A stretch of DNA of 64,000 bases from Arsukibacterium tuosuense (lineage in GTDB: Bacteria; Pseudomonadota; Gammaproteobacteria; Enterobacterales; Alteromonadaceae). The position numbers and the translations under genes are program-made. The stretch lies in assembly GCF_900215315.1 (NCBI RefSeq), contig NZ_OBEB01000005.1, positions 62,001 through 126,000 on the forward strand, written 5' to 3'. Under the pieces are notes generated by a model. That model had not been told where the DNA came from and ran no database searches. It was given only the letters and a program-made list of their open reading frames with translations. Position 1 is the first letter of the stretch; each line of letters starts with the position of its first letter. Of this stretch, positions 38,233 through 46,700 are shown piece after piece.

Positions 38233-39606
38233 ATGTTAAGTAGTTCAGTGTGTCAGCAAGCCAGGCTGGCCCGTGATGCAAGGTTTGACGGCTTGTTTTT
38301 TACAGCCGTAAAAAGTACCGGCATTTTCTGCCGGCCAGTATGCCCTGCAAAACCGCCGGCCGAACAACACGTCAGTTACTTTTTTTCTGCCGCTGCGGCC
38401 AGTCAGGCAGGGTTTCGACCGTGCTTACGTTGCCGGCCGGACAGCGCACCCGGCTCAGCCGCGTGGCAGGGTACCCAGACAACGCTGCAGCGGGCACTAC
38501 GCTTAATTGATGAAGGTGCTTTGCAACAGCATACTCAAGCTGCGCTTGCCACCCGCCTTGGCATAACAGACCGCTATCTGCGCAAGTTGTTCCAGCAACA
38601 GTTGGGGTTAACGCCAACCCAATATGCACTTAGCCAGAAAGTACTGTTTGCCAAAAAACTGCTGCATGAAACTGACCTGGCCATCACCGACATTGCGTAT
38701 CAGGCAGGCTTTAACAGTGTCCGGCGGTTTAACGATGCCTTTGTCAGGCAGCTGCGGCTTAACCCGTCAGCGATTCGCCGCCATCGCCCGAAAACTGCCG
38801 GCAATGGCCTGCAACTGGATCTCAGCTACCGGCCGCCGATGGCCTGGGATGATATGCTGGCATTCTGGCAGGCGCGCACGCTAACCGGGATTGACTGGGT
38901 TGAGGGTCAGCGCTATGGCCGGACCTTTAATTACCTGCAGCACACCGGCTGGTTTGAGGTACAACCCAAAACTGCCTGCAGCCTGCTGCTAACCTTGCAT
39001 TGGCCGGGCCGGCATGGGCTCAGCGGCTTGGTGCAACATCTGCGCCGGGTACTGGATTTAGACGCCAATATGCTGCAAATTGAACAACAGCTGGCCAGCC
39101 ATCCCTTATTCAGCAGTGGCCTGATTCACGGTCTGCGGATCCCGGGCCTGTGGAACAGTTGGGAAGCTGGCGTCAGAGCCATTCTTGGGCAGCAGGTTAG
39201 TGTAGCCGGTGCCCGCACCCAGCTTAACCGGCTGGTTCAGGCACTGGGAGTAACAGTCGCTGAACAAAAACGCTTGTTTCCCACGCCGCAGGCCGTGTTG
39301 GCAAGTGATTTAGCCATGATTAAGGTACCTGCGCTGCGCCGGCAAACCCTGCATGATCTGGCGGCTTTTGTGCTGGCTGAACCTGATGCTGCACCTGAGC
39401 GCTGGCTTAGTATTAAAGGAATTGGCCCGTGGACAGTTAACTATGCCAGAATGCGCGGCCTGGGCGACAGTGATATCTGGCTGGCAGGCGATCTGGGTGT
39501 ACAGCGGGCGCTGGCCAGAACAGAAAATGCAGCGGCAAATACCGACAATCTGGCGCCATGGCGCAGTTATGCCACCTTTCAGCTGTGGTTTCAGACAGGG
39601 GACTAA
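38233..39606 (+). CDS. Ada-like regulator / AlkA DNA-3-methyladenine glycosylase fusion
   Basis: A 457-residue fusion of adaptive-response modules. An Ada zinc domain (about residues 1-75) has the four Cys in F-C-R-P-V-C and C-L-R-C-R-P. In Ada the first Cys accepts methyl from phosphotriesters. An AraC-type helix-turn-helix follows (about 85-180, D-I-A-Y-Q-A-G-F-N-S-V-R-R-F-N), then an AlkA N-domain and a HhH-GPD glycosylase domain (about 290-450) with L-G-Q-Q-V-S-V-A-G-A-R, the hairpin S-I-K-G-I-G-P-W-T and the catalytic Asp in L-A-G-D-L-G-V-Q. It should sense alkylation, activate transcription and excise alkylated bases. ogt begins two bases after its stop. Confidence 0.92.
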   Translation: MLSSSVCQQARLARDARFDGLFFTAVKSTGIFCRPVCPAKPPAEQHVSYFFSAAAASQAGFRPCLRCRPDSAPGSAAWQGTQTTLQRALRLIDEGALQQHTQAALATRLGITDRYLRKLFQQQLGLTPTQYALSQKVLFAKKLLHETDLAITDIAYQAGFNSVRRFNDAFVRQLRLNPSAIRRHRPKTAGNGLQLDLSYRPPMAWDDMLAFWQARTLTGIDWVEGQRYGRTFNYLQHTGWFEVQPKTACSLLLTLHWPGRHGLSGLVQHLRRVLDLDANMLQIEQQLASHPLFSSGLIHGLRIPGLWNSWEAGVRAILGQQVSVAGARTQLNRLVQALGVTVAEQKRLFPTPQAVLASDLAMIKVPALRRQTLHDLAAFVLAEPDAAPERWLSIKGIGPWTVNYARMRGLGDSDIWLAGDLGVQRALARTENAAANTDNLAPWRSYATFQLWFQTGD

Positions 39607-39607
39607 C

Positions 39608-40072
39608 ATGTATCAGCAGACCATAGACAGCCCGTTAGGTCCGGTGCAAATTTGCGCCAGTGAACGTGGGATCAGCAAGATTAATTTTGGTATAGCAACA
39701 ACAGCGCCAGATCAGCCCTCCAGCCTGACAGCGCTGGCTGCCAATCAATTACAGCAGTATTTTGCCGGTAACTTAAGGCAATTCAGTTTACCCCTGGCTA
39801 CCACCGGCACCACTTTTCAGCAGCAAGTGTGGCAGGCACTTTGTAAGCTGCCGTTTGGCCAGACCTGCAGCTATGCTGACATTGCCAGACAAATAGCTAA
39901 CCCCAAAGCAGTGCGGGCCGTCGGCGCTGCCAATGGTAAAAACCCGATAGCAATAGTGGTGCCCTGTCACCGGGTGATAGGCGCTAATGGCACCCTTACC
40001 GGTTATGCCGGTGGCCTGGATAATAAAGCCTGGCTGTTAGCTCATGAACAAAAAGTTACTGCGAAGTGCTGA
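39608..40072 (+). CDS. ogt: Methylated-DNA-protein-cysteine methyltransferase
   Basis: A 154-residue suicide repair protein that removes methyl groups from O6-methylguanine. The active-site motif I-V-V-P-C-H-R-V-I-G with acceptor Cys lies near residue 119. It is preceded by the DNA-binding helix motif Y-A-D-I-A-R-Q-I and R-A-V-G-A-A-N-G-K-N-P and followed by G-Y-A-G-G-L. ATG 39608 follows the stop of the Ada/AlkA gene by one base, so the two are translationally coupled, giving base excision and direct reversal in one alkylation-damage operon. Confidence 0.95.
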   Translation: MYQQTIDSPLGPVQICASERGISKINFGIATTAPDQPSSLTALAANQLQQYFAGNLRQFSLPLATTGTTFQQQVWQALCKLPFGQTCSYADIARQIANPKAVRAVGAANGKNPIAIVVPCHRVIGANGTLTGYAGGLDNKAWLLAHEQKVTAKC

Positions 40073-40091
40073 AACCAGGTGCTAAAGCATA

Positions 40092-40113
40092 AAAAAGCCG
40101 GGCTAAGCCCGGC
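40092..40113 (-). terminator. Terminator between ogt and the beta-barrel gene
   Basis: GCCGGGC (40097-40103), TAA, GCCCGGC (40107-40113). The A-run at 40092-40096 gives the T-run on the minus strand, so it mainly ends the beta-barrel gene and may also stop ogt transcripts. Confidence 0.78.
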
Positions 40114-40171
40114 AAACCTGCAAGCAAAAATGTTAGGACGCCGCTAGCAGCAACGTCTTATAAGCCTGTTG

Positions 40172-40708
40172 TCAGAACTGGTAAGAGACACCAAACCGGA
40201 ACTCATTTTTGGTATCACCGCTGTTAAGCGCTAAATTGCCGCGAATGGCCCAGTCCGGGCTTAAAAAATAAGCAATGCCACCCGCCAGACTGCCATGATC
40301 GTCATACACAGTGTGATACGTTGCTTCGCTATACAATTCCACCTGCGGCGTTAGCGGATGACGAACACCCACCCCGGCATAGGCACCGGTTTCATCTGCA
40401 TCACCTGACCAATTCTCAACACCACCCAGCAAATAGGTCTGGGTATTGGGTGCAAAATCCAGAGTAGTGCCCATAACGTAATTCAAACCAGCTTTCAGTT
40501 GATTGGCATCGAACGGGCCATTTGATAAACGGGCATAGCTGGCATCCGCTACCCAGTTGCGATTTAACCGGAAAGAACCTTCGATGTAAGGACCATCGCC
40601 AGCAGCATCGGTATAACCAGCGCCAACGTAATCCCAAACCGGGTTCGCCATGCTATTTGCGCTTACTGCCATTGCCACCAGGGCTGATGCTACTAATACT
40701 TTTTTCAT
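40172..40708 (-). CDS. Outer-membrane beta-barrel protein
   Basis: A 178-residue protein with a signal peptide (K-K-V-L-V-A-S-A-L-V-A-M-A, cut near S-M-A-N) and alternating amphipathic strands ending in F-R-F-G-V-S-Y-Q-F, a C-terminal Phe typical of BAM-inserted barrels. The pattern (Y-V-G-A-G-Y, Y-I-E-G-S-F, L-K-A-G-L-N-Y, Y-A-G-V-G-V) suggests about eight strands, as in the small OmpA-like/YfaZ type. No substrate-specific feature is visible. It is a monocistronic minus-strand gene with its own terminator, divergent from pirin. Confidence 0.8.
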   Translation of the reverse strand: MKKVLVASALVAMAVSANSMANPVWDYVGAGYTDAAGDGPYIEGSFRLNRNWVADASYARLSNGPFDANQLKAGLNYVMGTTLDFAPNTQTYLLGGVENWSGDADETGAYAGVGVRHPLTPQVELYSEATYHTVYDDHGSLAGGIAYFLSPDWAIRGNLALNSGDTKNEFRFGVSYQF

Positions 40709-40921
40709 TTTGTTACTCCATTACTTTTTCAAGTCAAGTCTATCTGTCAGTGTCGCAATTTGGGTGTATCTTAGCCCCCCTGACTTAACAGCTGCTGAAC
40801 TTCAGCTCACTTTCGCTGACCTTTCAGTTTTATCGAACGAATACCGGCCAAAAATGGCATTTTATATTCTGATAAGTTGCGTTTTAATAGCATCAATCCA
40901 GATTCTGGCAGGAGCAAAATC

Positions 40922-41818
40922 ATGAGCAACCGTAGTTTACAGCAAATCATCCCAGCCACTTCGGTATCAGATGGTGCCGGCGTTAAAATTAAACGCAGCC
41001 TGGGGCTTAATGCCCAGTTGCGCTTCGATCCGTTTTTAATGCTCGACTGTTTTGGATCTGAGCAGGCAGATGATTATATTAAGGGCTTTCCGCCCCATCC
41101 TCACCGTGGTTTTGAAACCGTAACCTACATGCTGGATGGTCATATGCTGCACGAAGACCATCTGGGCAATAAGGGCCATCTGAAAAGTGGTGGTGTGCAA
41201 TGGATGACAGCAGGTCGCGGTATTATCCACTCCGAGATGCCGCAGCAGGAACAGGGCCTGATGCGGGGATTTCAGTTGTGGCTAAACTTACCGGCAGCAG
41301 AGAAAATGAAACCGGCTGCCTATGTTGATATCAGCCCGGAGCAGATACCTCAGTTTGAGCCCATATCCGGTGCGAAGGTTAAAGTTATCGCCGGCAGCTT
41401 TAGTACTGCCAATGGTTCCGTGACCGGACCTATCAATGGCTTGAGCACTGAACCGCAGTTTTACGATGTGCGGCTGAAGGCAGGTACCGAGCTGACCGTA
41501 GCGTTACCGGCAGGCCATCATGCGCTGCTTTATCCGTTCAATGGTGGCGTAGCGGTAAAAAAAGCCGATAGCCTGCAGCAGCTTAATGAGCATCATGCCG
41601 GTTTATTAAACCAGGGCGAAAGTGTCACTCTGGTGGCCAGCACTGACGTCAGCTTAATATTACTGGCCGGCAAGCCTATTGCCGAACCCGTGGTGCAATA
41701 TGGGCCTTTTGTTATGAATAGCAATGCGGAAATTGAGCAGGCTATTCGCGACTATCAGCAAGGTAAGCTGACCGCGGGCGGCCCGGCAACAGAAATTAAG
41801 CTCAATACCCCGGCTTAA
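40922..41818 (+). CDS. Pirin family protein
   Basis: A 298-residue bicupin. The N-terminal cupin carries the metal site: H-P-H-R-G-F-E-T-V-T-Y, with the His pair near residue 60, then H-E-D-H near 77 and the downstream G-I-I-H-S-E-M-P motif with His and Glu. The C-terminal pirin_C domain includes F-Y-D-V-R-L-K and a Y-G-P-F-V-M-N tail. Bacterial pirins such as YhhW have quercetin 2,3-dioxygenase-like activity or regulatory roles, and the physiological substrate is uncertain. ATG 40922 has GGAGC upstream. An upstream in-frame ATG at 40877 gives no cupin-like extension. Confidence 0.9.
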   Translation: MSNRSLQQIIPATSVSDGAGVKIKRSLGLNAQLRFDPFLMLDCFGSEQADDYIKGFPPHPHRGFETVTYMLDGHMLHEDHLGNKGHLKSGGVQWMTAGRGIIHSEMPQQEQGLMRGFQLWLNLPAAEKMKPAAYVDISPEQIPQFEPISGAKVKVIAGSFSTANGSVTGPINGLSTEPQFYDVRLKAGTELTVALPAGHHALLYPFNGGVAVKKADSLQQLNEHHAGLLNQGESVTLVASTDVSLILLAGKPIAEPVVQYGPFVMNSNAEIEQAIRDYQQGKLTAGGPATEIKLNTPA

Positions 41819-41915
41819 TCTTTAGCCGCTAAACCACGATTTACTGAGGATTTTCTGGTGCAGGGCCTTTATACTAGTGCTTTTAGTCTAGCGTTTTCAG
41901 TAAATGGGTCCAGTT

Positions 41916-42629
41916 ATGAAGTTATTTGGTATCATCGGCGCAATGGAACCTGAAGTTGCAATACTTAAACAGCAACTGACAGCAGGCAGCACCGAACAAA
42001 TTGGCAACTATCAGTTTTTTCGTGGTCAGCTGGCCGGTAACGAGGTAGTTATTGTTCAGTCAGGTATTGGTAAAGTTGCCGCGGCAGTAGCGACAACCCT
42101 GTTAATTGACCACTTTAAACCCGATTGTGTGATCAATACCGGCTCTGCCGGTGGCTTTGACCCTGAGCTAAGTGTCGGTGATATCGCCATTGGCACTGAA
42201 GTACGCCACCATGATGTGGATGTAACAGCCTTTGGCTACGAATATGGCCAGGTGCCGCAAATGCCTGCTGCCTATATTGCCCACCCGGAGTTAGTAAAAG
42301 CGGCTGCGCAAACTATCGCCAGCCTGGGCTTTTGTAAAACCAAAAGCGGCCTGATAACTACCGGCGATAGCTTTATGTGTGATCCAGAGCGAATAGCACA
42401 AACCCGCAAGCGCTTCCCCGACATGCTGGCAGTAGAAATGGAAGGAGCAGCCATTGCCCAGGTGTGCCATATGCTGAATACACCTTTTGTGGTGATCCGA
42501 AGTTTAAGTGACATCGCCGGCAAAGAATCACCGGTGTCGTTCGACGCTTACCTGGAAGTGGCATCGAAAAACAGTTCTGCAATGGTGGTAGCCTTACTCG
42601 GTCAGCTCAGCGCCGTTCGTTTGTCGTGA
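41916..42629 (+). CDS. mtnN: 5'-methylthioadenosine/S-adenosylhomocysteine nucleosidase
   Basis: A 237-residue enzyme that splits adenine from methylthioadenosine and S-adenosylhomocysteine in methionine salvage and the AI-2 route. Landmarks are I-G-A-M-E-P-E-V near residue 10 (catalytic-region Glu), [17 protein letters not shown] near 75, the substrate-binding A-V-E-M-E-G-A-A near 172 and the catalytic Asp in R-S-L-S-D-I-A near 197. ATG 41916 is the conserved family start; an in-frame ATG four codons upstream is unlikely. A cobD-like gene follows 77 bases later. Confidence 0.96.
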   Translation: MKLFGIIGAMEPEVAILKQQLTAGSTEQIGNYQFFRGQLAGNEVVIVQSGIGKVAAAVATTLLIDHFKPDCVINTGSAGGFDPELSVGDIAIGTEVRHHDVDVTAFGYEYGQVPQMPAAYIAHPELVKAAAQTIASLGFCKTKSGLITTGDSFMCDPERIAQTRKRFPDMLAVEMEGAAIAQVCHMLNTPFVVIRSLSDIAGKESPVSFDAYLEVASKNSSAMVVALLGQLSAVRLS

Positions 42630-42706
42630 ACACTTTTATCGTCAGCACTTTATCATCATGAGCGCTTTATCATGAACCCTGTAGCACGCTATGCGACTTC
42701 AGCCTG

Positions 42707-43669
42707 ATGCACTGGCTTAATTTGCTGCCGGCCTGGCCGCTAATGGTATTGCTTGCTCTGCTGACCAGCCGCTGGCTGGTGCTGCCTGGTGCCCGCGCCC
42801 CTGTTAAAGGGTTGGCCGTATTGCTGCAGCGACTGGCAAAAAAGGTGCACCCTGATATCAGTCGTAGTCATTTTCAACAGCAACTGTCAGGCACCCTGGC
42901 GTTATTGCTGGTGCTCGCCCTAACACTGGCTATCGCTTATTGTTTCTACCTGGTTTCGGAGCTGCCACTGGTGCTGGATGTGCTGATTTTATACTTTTGT
43001 CTGGGTAGCAGGCTTAGCTTGCAACAGGCTGCGGCAGTCGCTGACAGCATTAACCGCCAACAGCTGACTCTGGCCCGGGAACGTGCCAGGCCGCTGTTGC
43101 TTCGTGACCGCCAAAATCTATCTGCAATGGGGTTAAGCAAAGCCTGCATTGAAAGCCTGTTACTACAAAACGCTGCCAACCTGATAGCAGTACTGTTTTG
43201 GTTTTTAATCGGCGGCGGTTTAATGGCACTGGCCTATACCTTGCTGCAGATTGCCGCCCGCCAGTGGAACAGTAAATTGCCACATTATCGTTACTTTGGC
43301 CGCACTGCGGCAAGGTGTTATCAGCTGGCTGTTGCGCCGGGGCTACTCATTTCCGCGTTGCTGCTGGCGGTTCAGACCGGGCTCAGTGGTGCCTGGCGTA
43401 ACTATCGGGCTACCGACGCACTTTTCTTTAACTGGCCCAGCCGCATACTGCTGGCAACAGGTGCCAGTGCCCTTGGCCGTAAACTGGGGGGCCCGGCATA
43501 TTATGCAGGTAGCAAAACAGCACGCCAGCGACTGGGCAGCGGCACCGAACCGACCGCCAACGATATTTTAAGGACAATATTGCTGGTCAATGCGCAGCAA
43601 ACAGCGTTAATTATCTTATTTAGCAGTACTTTAGCCTTATATATTGCCAGCATCTTATTGGTAGCCTGA
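42707..43669 (+). CDS. CobD/CbiB-like membrane protein
   Basis: A 320-residue membrane protein with about five hydrophobic segments in the CbiB (adenosylcobinamide-phosphate synthase) layout. The conserved core that follows R-D-R-Q-N-L-S-A-M-G-L-S-K-A-C-I-E-S is present as F-W-F-L-I-G-G-G-L-M-A-L-A-Y. In CbiB proper an E-N-x-x-D-G segment precedes this; here it reads Q-N-A-A-N-L-I and lacks the Asp. This divergent form is familiar, from memory, in Vibrio/Shewanella-type genomes next to mtnN. No other cobalamin genes are in the window. The activity is therefore uncertain. Confidence 0.75.
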   Translation: MHWLNLLPAWPLMVLLALLTSRWLVLPGARAPVKGLAVLLQRLAKKVHPDISRSHFQQQLSGTLALLLVLALTLAIAYCFYLVSELPLVLDVLILYFCLGSRLSLQQAAAVADSINRQQLTLARERARPLLLRDRQNLSAMGLSKACIESLLLQNAANLIAVLFWFLIGGGLMALAYTLLQIAARQWNSKLPHYRYFGRTAARCYQLAVAPGLLISALLLAVQTGLSGAWRNYRATDALFFNWPSRILLATGASALGRKLGGPAYYAGSKTARQRLGSGTEPTANDILRTILLVNAQQTALIILFSSTLALYIASILLVA

Positions 43670-43788
43670 CCTGTTCACGTTATATACTCTGTACCAGGCA
43701 CTGAACACTAGACAATGCTGGTATAGTCAGTATATGGTCTGTCGCAGCAAGTTAGCTGTAGCACTAATAATTATATAAAGCTGCCGGG

Positions 43789-46700
43789 ATGGGAAATTAC
43801 GTGATATTCAGAGTTGATCTGTTGCCAGAACAAAACGGAAGTTATTTCAGAACCATGCTGTTCGGCCTGGTGTTGATCTTATCTGGTTCCAGCCTGGCCC
43901 AGGCACCGCTATTACAGCCGTTGACCCCGGATCAGGGCTTGTCCCAGGGCACAGTTCATGATCTGATGATCGACACAAACGGCTTCCTATGGATAGCCAC
44001 CGATGGCGGCCTTAACCGCTTTGATGCCAATAAAGTCAGCCACATGAACGCCGCGGAACATAATTTGTCTGACATATCTTTCAGTGAGGTAATCGAAGAT
44101 CAGCAAGGTCGTATCTGGGCTTCGGCAGCAAATGTTGGCATCTATTTATATGACAACGAAAGCAGCCTCTTTTCTTTGTTTGTGGCGAAACAAACTTTAA
44201 ATGAAACACATAACAACAACCATATTACCGGTCTGATAGATCAAGACGCTGATAACCTGCTGTTTATCCTGAATGATGAAATTCACCGCCTGAACAAAAA
44301 TACCGGGCAGACATCAAATTTACTGGCTCTGAAACAGTACGGTAAAGAGAAAGGGTGGTTCAGAACCTTATTACTTCACAATAATTACCTGTATGCCGGG
44401 GCCTTTGATGGCCTGATCCAGTACGACCTGCAAAATGACAGTCATCAGTACATACCATATCTCGATCGCAGCACCGCCAGTGACGACCAGCTTGAAGTTA
44501 AACATCTGAGTATTGCAGACGGCCGCTTGTATATCGGTGCCGTTGCCGGCTTATATAGCCTGGACCTGACACAAATCGAATTAGCGACAGACACTGAAGT
44601 ACCACTGCAAACCAGTATGCATATTGCTGATTATAATATCTGGCAATTACACTGGCGGGGCCGTCAGGCACTGGTGGCGACCGAACAGGGACTGTTTAAT
44701 TTTGACAGTTCCGACAATACCTTACAGTTATTGCTTCGATTCAGTGATAGTGATTTAGGTCTTTTTGACAATAATATTATTGATCTGGCCGCTGATGATT
44801 TTGGTGGCTACTGGCTGGCCTCGCGTGATGATGGCGCCTTTTACTGGCATCCCCGTTCACTGGCATTTGAGCATATTAGTCGTCAGACAACCCTCGGAAA
44901 ACAGCTTAGTAATGATAAGGTTTATCAGCTGGCCGCTGATCAGGATATTAACTTATGGATCGGTACCAGCAACGGTCTCAATAAACTGAATATAGCGACC
45001 GGCGCCACCAGCAGTTATTTTGTTTCTGACGATCTGAAAGCTAACTGGCATCAGGGCACGGTAATGCAGGTCATCGCAGATAGCGCCAATCCGCAGCAGC
45101 TCTGGTTTGTCTCTTCCAGCGGTTTAAACCTTTTTGATAAAAAGAGCGGGCAGGTAGTGTCATTGCCTGTGGCAAATGAACAGCAACGGACTCTGTTAGG
45201 TAGTGATAGTTTCTTTTATTATTTTGATGCAGGTAACGGCAGCAATCGCCAATTCTATTTTTACAATGAAGGAAAAGTGTATCGCTATACCCCGGCAACC
45301 GGCGAGGTCACCGAGCTGGAAGTGTTTCAGCAATTACCGATGCAATACTTCGGCGGTATCGTCGGCGCGTTGCCAGACAACCCCTCAGAACTACTGGTTA
45401 CTACTGCCGGCCAGCTTTGGCTGTACAATAGCCAACTTGATAAACTCCGTCAGATATATCAGGTGGAGCCATACCAGCCGATGATGCCGCACCATGCTGA
45501 TCAGATGGCACAGGATGATTACGGTATCCTCTGGCTGGGTATCAATAGTGTTGGGTTACTGGGCTTTGACAGCGAGTCAATGCAACTTAAACACCATTTC
45601 AATACTGACAATAAGTTAATTGCAGATCAGGTCTACGCCCTGCAAAAAGATGACGCAGGCGATATCTGGTTTTCATCGCATAGCGGCTTGAGCAGGTTAA
45701 AACCTGACACCCTGCAAATAGAACACTTTAGTAAAGCCGATGGTTTAAGAGTTCACGAATTTAATGGTAGTGCATCAACTAAGTTACCGGATGGCCGGAT
45801 TGCTTTTGGTAGTATGCGCGGTGTAACCCTGGTGGACCCGGCAAAACTGGCAACCTCGGAGCCGCGACCTAACGTAAACATTACCGATATCAGTGTTTTA
45901 AGTGGTAGCTTTAAAAGTCGTAGCGACTTGCTGAACAATAAAGTGTTTCATCTGGATCACGAAGATGTTGGTATTCAGCTACAATTTAGTGCAATGCATT
46001 TTAGGGACAACCATAAAATGCGCTACCGTTTCTGGCTGGAAGGTCGCGATACTCTTAATTACCCCGAACAACAGGCCAACAATGTGGTGTTTCCTTCGCT
46101 TCGAAGCGGTAAGTACCAGTTTAACGTGGTCGCCATTGCGCCGCATACCGGCCTGGAAAGTGAAGTTAGTTCAGTGACCTTGCGAATTGCTCCGGCACCA
46201 TGGCGGTCGCCGTGGGCACTGGCACTCTATTCGCTACTAGGCCTTGCGCTGCTGTATCATTTGTACCGGATACGACGGCAACAGCAACAAATTATTACTG
46301 AAGCCCACCAGGAAGTAGCAACCAGCGAGCAGCGCTTAAAACAAGCACTGGCCTCGGTAGACAGCGGTGCATTCGAATGGCAGGCGGACAAAAACAGTTT
46401 GTATGGCTCCAGAATGCAATTAATGCTGGGCTACGGCGAGCTGATGAATAACATTACCCTGCAGCAGCATCTTTCGCTGATCCACCCGGAAGACAGGGAA
46501 AATTATCAGCAGCAGTGGCAACGTTTTTTACAGCACCCTGATAGTAATTTTGAAATCACCTACCGCTTAAAACATAAAGCAGGCCATTGGCTGTGGTTCC
46601 GGGATCAAGGGCGCGTTACTGCTGTGGACGGCAATCAGCAGGTTATGGCGGTTACCGGTACCTTCAGCAATATTACCGAAACCCGTGCCAATATGGAGAA

